A stretch of 64,000 nt of DNA, from assembly GCA_034770075.1 (NCBI GenBank), contig CM068377.1:77550406-77614405 (forward strand), in the 5' to 3' direction. The translations under genes and the position numbers were made by a program. Each line of letters opens with the position of its first letter. Position 1 is the first letter of the stretch. Origin of the DNA: Aralia elata. Lineage: Eukaryota > Streptophyta > Magnoliopsida > Apiales > Araliaceae. A model generated the notes under the pieces. It did no database searches. It was not told the DNA's origin and saw only the letters and a program-made list of their open reading frames with translations. Below, in pieces: positions 33,429 through 44,864 of the stretch.

Positions 33429-36400
33429 ATGCCGCCCAGACGAATCCTACGAAACCAAGGGAATGAAGAGTCAGTTAACAATGTAGAGGGAACTCCACCA
33501 AACCCAATACAAGATTTTATCAACATGATGGCGGAAGCTCTGCGGAATCAAACGACTACCGCAGGAAACCAGACGGGCAACCACTTAGCCAATTTTAAAG
33601 ACTTCAAGGCAGTAGGGCCTCCGGAGTTTAGAGGAACAGCGAACCCGATAGAGGCCCAGTCATGGATAAAGGAGATTGAAAAGGCCTTTGTCATCGCTAG
33701 AGTCGCTGAGGAGCAGAAGACAGTTTTTTGCTACTTACTTAATGAAAGGTGAGGCTAACTTCTGGTGGGAAGCCAATCAGAACAAAGCTGGAACTGGAGT
33801 CGTGGCGTGGGAAGCTTTCAAGACGTTGTTTTTCGAGAATTACTTTCCTGAGAGTACGCAGGCAAAAATGGAGATCAAGTTTCTAGAATTGAAGCAAGAA
33901 AATTTGTCAGTGTCGGAGTACGCTGCAAAATTCAATGAATTGGCTAGATTCGCCCCACATCAGGTGGATACTGAGGTGAGGAAGGCCAGGAGATTCGAGA
34001 ATGGATTAAAGCCGTGGATCTACAGCAAGGTAGCGGTTTTGCAAATTACATCGTTCTCAACCTTGTTGGAGAAAGCTCTCATTGCTGAAGGTGGGAGTGA
34101 AGCGGTTTCGAAATATAATCGGGAAAGGAACAAAAAGAAGGTAGAAGGAGGAAATGTAAATGTTAGCGGTGGTGACAGCAGCAGTAGGAAGCGTCAATGG
34201 AGCAGTGGGGGGAGCAATTCTGAAATCCAGCAAGGGAGCATACAACAGAAAAGGCCGGTATGTGGGAATTGCGGAAAGGGTCACTCAGGAGAGTGTATGA
34301 AGGGGAAGATGGTCTGTTATACCTGTGGACAAGAAGGGCATATCTCGCCCAATTGTCCTAAGGCGAAGAAGGGAGGTTGCTTCAATTGCGGAGAGATAGG
34401 ACATCGAAGCAAGGACTGTCCAAGGAAGAAAAACATGGATGGCGGAAGCGGCAATAGGGGCAACAACTCGAGGGCAACCAGTGGAGGACCAGCCCAGCCA
34501 AATAAGCCAACAGCAAGGACCTTCAACATGACAGTACAAGATGTTGTGGCATCCAGAGAGGTGGTGTCAGGTATTATTCCAATCAACAACATAGATGCCT
34601 ATGTGCTATTTGATTCGGGTGCTTCATGTTCTTTTGTTTCTGATGAATTTGCTCAAAGATTTAAATTTCCTAGTGAACTGTTAGAACACCCGATGAATGT
34701 AGAAGTAGCGAACAAAGAGATTATCCCCGTAAACTACATTTATAAGAATTGTTGTGCGGATGTGAGAGGGTTTAAGCTTAACGTGGACTTGTTGCCGATT
34801 CGTCTTGGAGAATTCGATATAATCCTGGGGATGGATTGGTTAGCGAGCCACGGGGCGGTCATTGACTGTAAGAAAAAATGCATACACCTGCAGACTCCGG
34901 GTAAGTCGAAGGTGGTGTTCTATGGTAGTAAATCGCCGAGACAATCTTGTTGTCTGACGATGATGCAAGCGAAGAGATTGCTTAAGAAAGGTTGTATAGG
35001 TTATTTGGCTCACGTGGTAGATACTCGACGGGTCGAGGGTGAACTGAGTCAGATACCCGTTGTAAGGGAATTCGCTGATGTCTTCCCAGATGAACTTCCG
35101 GAACTGCCGCCGGATAGAGAGATAGAATTTGTAATCGACTTGGTACCCGGGACGGCACCGATATCTAAGGCGCCTTACCGAATGGCACCAGTAGAGATGA
35201 AAGAACTGATGGTTCAACTGCAGGAACTGTTAGACAGGGGTTATATCAGGCCGAGCGTGTCACCATGGGGAGCGCCAGTTCTGTTCGTAAAGAAGAAGGA
35301 TGGCTCGATGAGGCTTTGTATCGACTACCGTGAGTTGAATAAAGTTACGATTAAGAATAGGTATCCGCTGCCTAGGATAGACGATCTGTTTGATCAACTC
35401 AAGGGAGCGAAATACTTTTCAAAGATCGATTTAAGGACGGGCTATCTTCAACTAAGGGTGAGGCAGGAGGATATCCCGAAGACGGCATTCAGAACTCGTT
35501 ATGGACATTTCGAGTTCCTGGTTATGTCATTTGGACTGACAAATGCACCAGCGACATTCATGGATATGATGAACAGAGTGTTCAAGCAGTATTTGGACAA
35601 GTTCGTGGTAGTATTCATCGATGACATCTTGGTGTATTCAGTGTCAGAGGAAGAACATGCTGAACATCTAAGGATTGCCTTGGAGGCATTAAGAAGGGAG
35701 AAGCTATACGCGAAGTTTTCAAAGTGTGAATTTTGGTTGTAGAGGGTGCAGTTTCTTGGACACGTCATTGACAGTAATGGTGTTTCGGTAGACCCAGCAA
35801 AGGTGGAAGCCATTATCAACTGGGAGCAGCCAAAGACGCCAACGGAGATCAGGAGTTTCCTAGGGTTAGCGGGATACTATCGGAGATTCATCCAGGATTT
35901 CTCGAAGATAGCATCACCGTTGACCAATCTAACCAGAAAGACGGTAAAGTTTGTTTGGACAGAGAAGTGCGAGGAGAGTTTCTTGGAGTTGAAGAAGAGA
36001 CTTAGCCAAGCACCAGTGTTGGCATTACCAGACGACACTGGAGGTTTTGTAGTATACAGTGATGCGTCACACAAGGGCCTTGGTTGTGTACTAATGCAGC
36101 ACGACATGGTCATTGCGTACGCTTCACGCCAGCTGAAGGACTATGAGAAGGGATACCCGACTCATGATCTGGAATTAGCAGCAGTAGTGTTCGCCTTGAA
36201 GATTTGGAGGCACTACCTATATGGAGAGAAGTGCGAGATATATACAGATCACAAAAGTCTGAAATATATCTTCACTCAGAAGGAGCTGAATATGAGGCAG
36301 CGCCGATGGTTAGAATTGATCAAGGATTACGATTGTGAGATTCTGTACCATCCGGGCAAAGCAAATGTAGTGGCAGATGCCCTGAGTAGGAAAGACAGAG

Positions 36401-36765
36401 AGAAGTTGATGAGGCTTACAACTCAGGCAGAGCTGATAAAGGACTTTGGACGCATGGAACTGGAGGTTAAGTATCCAATGGAGACGGACGAAAAATTGTT
36501 CACCGTGACAGTGGGTCCGACTCTACTGGATAAGATAAAGGAGGCTCAAGAATTTGATGAAGAATGCATTGGCATTAAGAAGCAACTATCGGAAGGAAAA
36601 ACGTCGAAGTTCAAGGTTGACAGCACGGGTCTGCTGAGATTCGAGGGAAGGATCTGGATACCCTATGTACCAGACCTAAGGGAAGAAATATTGCAGGAGG
36701 CCCATAATACGAGATTTTCGGTACATCCGGGTAGCACCAAGATGTATCAAGATCTTCGTCAACAT
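33429..36765 (+). pseudogene. Tekay gag-pol, frameshifted, with a nonsense codon and 3' truncation
   Basis: Gag starts MPPRRILRNQ at 33429. An extra T in the T6 run at 33724-33729 shifts the frame. The remainder continues from there with gag (KGEANFWW, FARFAPHQ-like region), three CCHC zinc knuckles (about 34258-34432), protease with D-S-G at 34612-34620, and RT with the catalytic FIDD near 35626. A TAG at 35740-35742 replaces what is normally a Glu codon just after KCEFWL. RNase H (SDASHKGLG and TDHKSLKYI) and the first integrase residues follow; the sequence stops abruptly at 36765. No functional polyprotein can be made from this copy. Confidence 0.9.
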
Positions 36766-37279
36766 GTGTAACGGGAAGATATCAATGACAAGCTTCCAAC
36801 GGGAAGAAAATTGAGAAATACAAAAGAGAAAACCACACTCGAATGAATAAGTGTGTTGGTATGCAGTAAGCAAGAGAGTAAGAACTCAAAATGTACAATC
36901 AACTAGAAGCTTCACTGCAACATGAGAGGTATGCCAAAGGGCTGACATATGAGCTAAGAGTCGAATGACTAAGAAGCCAAGATCTAGAGTAACAAAATCC
37001 AGAATGGACAACTCTATTATCAAGCAAGGAACACTATGTGCTGAATAGACAAAGAAGTGACTAGGACAAGTCAAACAGTGTTCAATAGAAGTGATCATCT
37101 GCATTTGCTATGTACCATATGAAGGAATGGCTCCAACAACTATCATCAGTAGCATCCAGAAGAAGATCACAAACAGCTGCCAAGTACTTGAAGATTGGCA
37201 GCACAACCCAACAAACCATCAACACACTAAAGAGGGCGGGGCGTCCTTGTCTTAAGTGACTAAACAAAATCAAGTCTGC
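36766..37279 (+). repeat. Sirevirus-like 5' LTR, part 2
   Basis: Non-coding sequence between the truncated Tekay integrase and the Athila LTR. It ends with the Athila target site TCTGC. Assigned to the LTR by position; no second copy in the window can confirm it. Confidence 0.5.
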
Positions 37280-38703
37280 TGATAAGTGCATATTATTCAT
37301 TTATTTTTATTCCTTTATATCTAGTTTATTGCATGTTTTATTGTGTATATGCACTTATTAGGTTATTTATTGATTTCAGGAGAATTCAAGGTCAAAAGTG
37401 GAAAAAGATGGAAAATTGGAGCTTAAAATACACATGGTGGCATTTTTGTAAATTCAAGGACAAGGGCTAGCGCCAGAAGCGCTAGGACCAGCGCTAGCAG
37501 CGCTATTCAAGCCAGCAGCCACTGCACACTAGCGCCATTGGCGCTCAGCACAGCGCTAGCAGCGCTCGACCATTCATCAGCACAGCGCCAGAAGCGCTAC
37601 ATCAGCGCTATTAGCGCTCGACCCTTCACAAACCAAGCGCCAGCGGCGCTAGGCATTCTGCATAGTGGCGCCAGAAGCGCTCACTCAAGCGCTAACAGCG
37701 CTAAGCCTCGACTTGGGTTACTAAAGTTCAGCTGGAGGAGGAAAAGGAAGCCAATTCTGAAGAGGATTCTAGTCTATATTGATCAGATAGTGAGAAGGAA
37801 ACCCTAAGTATAAAAACTTAGAGACTTTTATGATTTATGATTTTATTATTCTAGAGCTAGAGATCTTGGCAACTACAATTGTAACTCTAATAGGAGGAGA
37901 TTGAAGGCATGTCAGGCTAAACTCTTACTTTCAGTTCTAAGGGATGTTGAATCTTTTTCATAATTAATGGTTTAATCAGGTTTTATTTATTTATTCCTTC
38001 TTGCATGAGGTTTATTCTGATAATCTGTTTTAATTGATTATATGTTATTTAATCTTTTGATTTGATCTGGCCAATTGAATTAATTTGATTGATATCATCT
38101 GCTAGATTAAGATATAGTATTAAGTAAACGATATTATGTCTGATCATATGTAGCAATTGATAGTATCTGATTGTGGACAAGCTTTTGGATATTATTAAGA
38201 TTATTAGAAGGCAAGTTAAATAATTCCTGATTGTGCAATTGTTGCTTGGAATAACCTAATTCTCTCATTCTTTATGCTGCTGTTATATTAAATCTAGACT
38301 GATAGTTCTAGGTTATATGATAGTTAGAGTCTCTTGAGGCGATTGTCACATTAGATTTACACATAAGGAGAATTGCGGATAATTAGCGATTGCGATTATC
38401 TAGGGTTATTAGTCTCATTGAAGGATAAATATTGTTAAACTTGATTTTCCCATAATTGTGATAAGGTGATACTGAACTGAAGAACTGAAGCTTTTTATTC
38501 ATTGATCATTCTTAATTACTTTTGTTAGTTTAGTGAATCAAACTCAAAAACCCCTCATTAATAGAAATAATAGGAATGCTAGAATAAGTAAAAGATTAAT
38601 TCACTTCTCTGTGGGATCGATCCTTGCTTGTCATTATACTAAGTTTTGTGCTAGTAGAGTGTTAGTAAGGTATTAATTTTGGAGTGTAAAACGACAGCTT
38701 CCA
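37280..38703 (+). repeat. Athila 1 left LTR
   Basis: 1,424 bp from TGATAAGTGC to CTTCCA. It carries the inverted-repeat array at 37467-37702 and TATAAAAACTTAG at about 37809. Confidence 0.95.
37467..37702 (+). repeat. Nine short inverted repeats of AGCGC-N-GCGCT type (left LTR)
   Basis: Examples: CTAGCGC-cagaa-GCGCTAG (37467-37485), AGCGC-tagca-GCGCT (37490-37504), AGCGCC-att-GGCGCT (37531-37545), AGCGCC-agc-GGCGCT (37636-37650). Spacers vary (cagaa, tagca, att, taaca); arms stay complementary. The block is GC-rich in an AT-rich LTR. Confidence 0.95.
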
Positions 38704-38708
38704 AATTT

Positions 38709-38725
38709 TGGCGCCGTTGCCGGGG
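38709..38725 (+). other. Athila 1 primer binding site (tRNA-Asp type)
   Basis: TGGCGCCGTTGCCGGGG five bases after the left LTR. Confidence 0.92.
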
Positions 38726-38987
38726 AAGTGTTATTTATCTTTATTTATTCTTCATTTTATTTTATTTTATTTTTGTTCATTATTGTAGTTTATGGACACG
38801 ATCCTCTCAATCCGGTGATTTGAATTTTGATCCAGAAATTGAGAAAACTGCACGCAGGCTAAGGAAAGAAGCTCGTCAAGCTCGAGGCATCACTGCAGAG
38901 TCAGACGAAATTCCATCACCGGGACTCAACATAGCACTTGAGTTACTGTCAAATACATCATCCACCGATTCAGAGAAGGAAGAAGAA

Positions 38988-41270
38988 ATGGCGGTGCCAA
39001 ATAACAACAGAACACTCAAAGAATTAGCCACTCCCAATCTTAATCAACAACCCTTGTGCATTGAATATCCTACTTTAACTGCTGCTTTTGAACTTAAATC
39101 GGGACTAATTCATCTTTTGCCTACTTTTCGTGGTCTCACAGGTGAAGATCCATACAAGCACTTGAAGGAATTCCATGTGGTGTGTTCCACCATGAAGCCA
39201 CATGGAATAACAGAGGATCAAATCAAGCTAAGGGCATTTCCATTCTCACTGGGAGATCTAGCGAAGGACTGGCTGTACTATCTTCCTTCAGGGTCAATAC
39301 AGTCATGGAATGACATGAAAAGGCTATTCTTGGAGAAGTACTTTCCTGCTTCAAGAGTTGCCAACATCAGAAAGGAGATATGCGGCATTCGACAGTTCAA
39401 CGGAGAGACACTGTATGAGTATTGGGAAAGATTTAAAAAATTGTGTTCCAGTTGTCCTCCCCATCAAATAGACGATCAACACCTGATTCAGTACTTTTAT
39501 GAGGGACTATTACCAATGGATCGGAGTATGATCGATGCTGCAAGTGGAGGAGCACTAGTGGATAAGACACCGGAGGCTGCAAGGACTCTAATTGCAAATA
39601 TGGCTGCTAATTCTCAGCAGTATGGGACAAGGAATAACCATGCACCTGCAAGAGTGAATGAGATGACCACGAGCAACCTTGAACAACAAATTTCTGATCT
39701 AACTGTGCTGGTTAAACAAATGGCTACAGGAAATACACCAGCAGCAAAAGTTTGTGGGATTTGCTTAATGACTGGTCATAGTACCGATTCTTGTCCAACA
39801 TTGCAAGAGGAAGACACAACACAGCAAGCTAATGCGATGGGGAACTATCAGGCACAACCACAGCGGAAGTATGACCCGTACTCCAATGCTTACAATCCAG
39901 GATGGAGGGATCATCCTAATTTGAGTTATGGAGGAAATAGGCCACCAGCGCAAGGTGTATATCCGGTTAGACAACAAGGGTTCCCACAAGGCTCTCAACC
40001 AAATCAACCTCAATATCAACCTAGACAGGCAGCTCCTGCAAATCCTGGAACATCTTTGGAAGACATGTTCAAGGCATTCATGACACAGACACAGCAGTTC
40101 CAGCAGGAAACAAAAAATTCTGTTCAAGACTTGAGAAATCAGATAGGTCAACTTGCCACCACAGTGGGGAGGTTGGATGCTCAGGGTTCAGGAAAGTTGC
40201 CCTCCCAAACAATTGTCAATCCAAGGGAGAATGCTAGTGCGATTACACTAAGGAGTGGAAAGGAGTTGGAAGTACCCAAAACAGTGACGGAAATTGAAAA
40301 AGAGGAGGCTAGTGATGAGATAGAGACACCGAGGGAAGTTGTTACCCCATCTACTCCAGTTAAGACTCCACCATTGCCGTTTCCACCTAGAACCCACAAG
40401 ACTTCAAAGAAGGAGGAAAATGAAAGGGAAATTTTGGAAACCTTCAGGAAGGTAGAGGTAAATATTCCTCTATTGGATGCCATCAATCAAGTGCCCAGGT
40501 ATGCAAAGTTTTTGAAAGAATTGTGTACTAACAAAAGAAAATTGAAAGATGATGAAAAAATCACTGTAGGAGAGAATGTGTCAGCAGTGCTTCAAAGGAA
40601 AATGCCTCCTAAATGTAAAGATCCAGGAATGTTTACAATCCCATGCAGAATAGGTAATACCAGATTTGAGAAAGCCATGTTAGATTTAGGAGCGCCAATA
40701 AATGTCATGCCATTGTCTGTATTTGCCTCTTTAAATCTAGGACCTTTGAAACAAACTGGTGTTATCATTCAACTTGCTGATCGTACTAACACTTATCCGC
40801 AAGGGGTAATTGAAGATGTCTTAGTGCAGGTTAATCAGCTAATATTTCCTGCAGATTTTTACATTGTGGATATGGAAGATGATAGATCTCCAAATCCTTC
40901 ACATATCTTGTTAGGGCGACCATTCTTGAAAACAACAAGGACAATGATCGATGTACACAATGGGACCTTGACCATGGAATTTGATGGAGAGAAAATTCAG
41001 TTCAATATATATGACGCCATGAGGTACCCTAGTGATGTTGATCATGTTTTTGCCATTGACATCATTGATTCTATAGTGCAGGGATCTTTTGAACAAGACC
41101 ACAGGGAAAGCTTGGAGATGGCTATTGCTAACAACTTGGACATGGATAAAGAGGAAGAATTTGATCAGAATCAGGAATTGAAGGAAGTTGTGGCTGCATT
41201 GCACTCGTTGCCAAAATTCACAGATAAGTATGCAGTTCAATCAATTCAATTGCCTGTTTCTCATAAAAAA
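38988..41270 (+). CDS. Athila 1 gag-protease (frame lost in an A7 run)
   Basis: Structural Gag and aspartic protease of the retrotransposon. The frame is open from within the LTR, but the best start is ATG 38988 (GAAATGGCG), which matches a well-placed ATG in Athila 2. An earlier ATG at 38792 is out of frame here. Gag has the Athila-typical LKELA, GLIHLLPTF, KHLKEFHVVC and FLEKYFPASR blocks. One CX2CX4HX4C knuckle (CGICLMTGHSTDSC) lies at 39751-39792. Protease has D-L-G-A at about 40683 in place of D-S/T-G-A, usual in this lineage, then ILLGRPFLKT. The frame leaves the homologous reading at the A7 run 41265-41271 and ends at 41354. Confidence 0.88.
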
Positions 41271-44199
41271 ACAGTTACCTTCTGTGGAGCAAGCTCCAAT
41301 CTTAGAATTGAAACCCCTACCTGCTCACTTAAAATATGCATATTTAGGGACTAATGAAACGTTACCTGTGATTATTGCTAGCAATCTAACCAAAGTGCAG
41401 GAAGAGAAATTGTTGAGAGTCCTAAGGGACCATGTCACAGTGTTTGGCTGGACGATAGCAGATATCAAAGGTATAAGCCCCGCGATGTGCATGCATAGGA
41501 TTCTTTTGGATGATGGAGCAAAGCCCACGAGAGAAGCACAGCGAAGATTAAATCCACCCATGATGGAGGTAGTCAAGAAAGAGGTGATTAAATTGCTTGA
41601 TGCAGGCATAATCTACCCCATCTCCGACAGTCAGTGGGTGAGTCCGGTACAGGTAGTTCCGAAGAAGTCTGGAATAACTGTCATCACGAATGACAATAAT
41701 GAGTTGGTGCCCACACGGATACAAACAGGATGGAGAGTGTGTATTGACTACAGGAAACTAAATGCTGTAACCAGAAAAGATCACTTTCCTCTTCCTTTTA
41801 TTGATCAAATGCTAGAACGATTAGCGGGGCATACTTATTATTGCTTTCTAGATGGTTTTTCAGGATATAATCAGATCGTGATTGCACCCGAAGACCAGGA
41901 AAAGACCACATTCACGTGTCCATTTGGTACTTTTGCATACCGGAGGATGTCGTTTGGACTTTGTAATGCACCAGGTACTTTCCAGCGATGCATGGTAAGC
42001 ATTTTTTCTGATCTTTTAGAAAGTTGCATCGAGGTCTTTATGGATGATTTCACAGTACATGGTGATTCTTTGGATTTGTGCTTGGAAAATCTAACGCGTG
42101 TGCTAGATAGATGTTTGGAAACTAACCTTGTTCTTAATTGGGAAAAGTGTCACTTTATGGTAGAACAGGGTATAGTGCTTGGTCATGTTGTGTCAGCTAA
42201 AGGTTTAGAGGTTGATAAAGCTAAGATAGATATTGTGTCTGCTTTGCCTTACCCTGCTAGTGTGCGGGAGATTCGCTCTTTTCTTGGACATGCAGGTTTC
42301 TATCGGCGATTTATCAAAGACTTCTCCAAAATAGCTCTGCCATTATGTAAATTGCTGCAAAAAGATGTGGAATTCCAGTTCGATGAAACGTGCAAGAAGG
42401 CATTTGATATGTTGAAAAGCCTATTGACTTCCGCACCCGTGATTCAACCGCCAAATTGGAATATTCCCTTTGAAATAATGTGTGATGCAAGCAATTATGC
42501 AGTCGGAGCTGTTTTGGGCCAAAGAGTTGACAAAGTTGTCCATGCCATTTATTATGCCTCTAGAACATTGAATGCAGCTCAGATTAACTACTCGACAACA
42601 GAAAAAGAACTTTTATCTGTTGTTTTTGCTTTAGATAAATTTCGATCTTATTTACTTGGCACTAAAGTTGTAGTTTATTCTGACCATGCAGCTCTTAGAT
42701 ATTTGTTGACCAAGAAGGACTCTAAACCCAGGATTATCAGATGGATTCTGCTGTTGCAGGAATTTGACTTGGAAATCAAGGATAAGAAGGGAGCAGATAA
42801 CTTGGTAGCAGATCACTTGAGTCGATTGATGAGAGATGAGGAGGCACTACCTTTGCATGATTCCTTTCCAGATGAGCATCTCTTTTCTATTCAGGAGGAA
42901 TTGCCTTGGTACGCGAATATTGTTAATTATTTGGCAAGTGCATTTATTCCCAATGAATTTTCTAAAAACCAGAAGGATAAGCTTAGGAGTGATGCTAGAC
43001 ATTATGTTTGGGATGATCCATATCTGTGGAAATTTTGTGCTGATCAAATAATCCGTAGGTGTGTGCCTAATACCGAAACATTGTCTATTCTAAATTTTTG
43101 CCATTCCTATGCTTGTGGAGGTCATTTTGGACCCAAACGGACTGCTCATAAAGTTTTAGAAAGTGGTTTTTATTGGCCAACAATTTTTAAAGACTCATAT
43201 CTATTTTGTAAATCATGTGAGAATTGTCAACGAACAGGTAACATATCACATAGAAATCAAATGCCACAAACTCCCATTTTAATTGTTGAGATTTTTGATG
43301 TTTGGGGTATTGATTTTATGGGACCTTTTCCTGTTTCTCATGGTAATGTTTACATTCTCTTGGCTGTTGACTATGTTTCTAAATGGGTGGAAGCTAAAGC
43401 CACCAGGACTGATGATTCTAAAGTTGTTATAGATTTTGTCAAAACTAATATATTTGTCAGATTTGGAACTCCTAGAGCTATCATCAGCGATAGAGGAACT
43501 CACTTTTGCAACAGGATGCTAGCAGCACTTTTCAGGAAATATAATGTTTTGCATAAGATTTCTACATCTTATCATCCGCAAAGCAATGGTCAAGCTGAAG
43601 TATCCAACCGTGAAGTGAAATCGATTTTGGAGAAGGTTGTCAAGCCAAGCAGAAAAGATTGGAGTCTGCGGTTAGAAGATGCATTGTGGGCGTATAGAAT
43701 TGCATACAAAACCCCCATTGGTATGTCTCCGTACAGATTGGTTTTTGGGAAGCCATGTCATCTACCCGTGGAATTAGAACACAGAGCTTTTTGGGCGATC
43801 AAGCAATGTAATATGAGTTTGGATGAAGCGGGGATGCATAGGAAGTTTCAGTTGCAGGAATTAGAAGAGATGAGGAATGAAGCCTATGAGAGTTCTAGAC
43901 TATACAAGAATAAAACAAAGGCCTTCCATGACAAGCAGATTTTGAGGAAAGATTTCACCGTTGGCCAACAAGTTCTCCTATTCAATTCGCGGCTGAAGTT
44001 ATTTCCAGGTAAGTTGCGCTCTCGGTGGGAGGGTCCATTTGTTATTACTAAAGTGTTCTCTCATGGTGCTATAGATATACAGAATCCAAAGACAGGGAAA
44101 GTATTTAAGGTCAATGGACATCGGCTGAAACCCTTCCGTGATGGATTTCCGATGGAGAGTGTGGAGATGATAGACCTAGTGGATCCGAGCTATGAATGA
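41271..44199 (+). CDS. Athila 1 pol: RT, RNase H, integrase
   Basis: The continuation of the polyprotein in the next frame, open from 41188 to TGA 44197-44199. RT has WRVCIDYRKLNAVT, FLDGFSGYNQI and the catalytic FMDD near 42037. RNase H has CDASNYAVGAVLG and YSDHAALRYLL. Integrase has the HHCC finger (H...H, CKSCENC), the core IDFMGPFP, SDRGTHF and SNGQAEVSNREVK, and ends with the VNGHRLKPF module. All catalytic blocks are intact. Expression with gag needs a +1 shift at the A7 run, a repaired copy, or the extra A is a sequence error. Confidence 0.9.
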
Positions 44200-44340
44200 T
44201 TGAGGAGCATTGATGTCGGGCTAACGACGTTAACCAAATGCGCTGCTTGGGAGGCAACCCAAGACACCAGATTTGCTTTTCTATACCTTTTTACTTATTT
44301 ATTGTTTTTTAGGTATTTTGCTCGTCTTTTGCATGATTGT

Positions 44341-44362
44341 CTTACATTGGGGACAATGTAAG
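44341..44362 (+). other. Conserved hairpin before internal PPT-like motif
   Basis: CTTACATTG-ggga-CAATGTAAG, a perfect 9-bp stem, followed by GTGTGGGGGAGG. Athila 2 keeps the arrangement at 61066-61085 with a different loop. Confidence 0.85.
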
Positions 44363-44864
44363 GTTTGAGTGTGGGGGAGGGGTTTAGGTTTAGGTTTAGG
44401 TTTAGGTTTAGGTTAATATAGAATAGGTTTTGCTTTTGTTCTAAGTTTGGAAATCTGAGTTGACTTAAATTTTCCAAAAGTTTTTGTGTTTGGTCAAGTT
44501 TTCAAAGGTTTTTGGTTTTAGAATGAAAATTGATGCTAATTGATAGAATTTGTTTGATGCTGAATTAATTGATAAAAGATGATAATGAAGTTAGGACCCA
44601 TAGTTGACTGATTTAGATTGAGTTGGTATTGCATGAGTACTTGAGTGTGAGATACATGTTTACTTGACTGGGTTAGTTGTGGAGTTGACTATGTGCACTG
44701 ATTTCATGATTTAGAACTGTTTAACTGCTTATCTTGTTTCCAGGATCATGTGAAGACAAAATCAAGAATTGGAAATTTGAAAAATTGAGAGCAAGAAAAA
44801 AATTGAGAAAAAAAAAACATAAACATAAAAAAAAACATTTTGTCTCAAAAGGAAAACATGTGGT

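Larger units (their letters stand above)
26774..36765 (+). mobile_element. Permuted single-LTR Tekay chromovirus insertion
   Basis: Order from left to right: end of RNase H, integrase, chromodomain, PPT, LTR, PBS, leader, gag, protease, RT, RNase H, start of integrase. The first 550 bp (26774-27323) and last 550 bp (36216-36765) are near-identical direct repeats offset by 9,442 bp, with about five differences. The unit is therefore one LTR (3,785 bp) plus one internal region (about 5,657 bp), opened inside pol. GTCAACAT occurs at both edges (26755-26762 and 36758-36765). Chromodomain, three zinc knuckles and the very long LTR place it in the Tekay/Del lineage. Confidence 0.8.

Noticed and set aside
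37538..37807. 89-codon ORF across the LTR palindrome array (and its copy at 45629-45898)
   Set aside because: It is translation through GCGC-rich inverted repeats inside an LTR. It resembles no protein and is duplicated only because the LTR is.
38792..38794. ATG at the position of the Athila 2 upstream gag ATG
   Set aside because: In Athila 1 it is out of frame with gag and meets TGA after eight codons. ATG 38988 is in frame and has a good context.
43279..43503. Minus-strand ORFs opposite Athila pol (and at 60012-60236)
   Set aside because: Shadows of the conserved integrase coding strand. The same shadow appears in both elements because the sense sequence is conserved.
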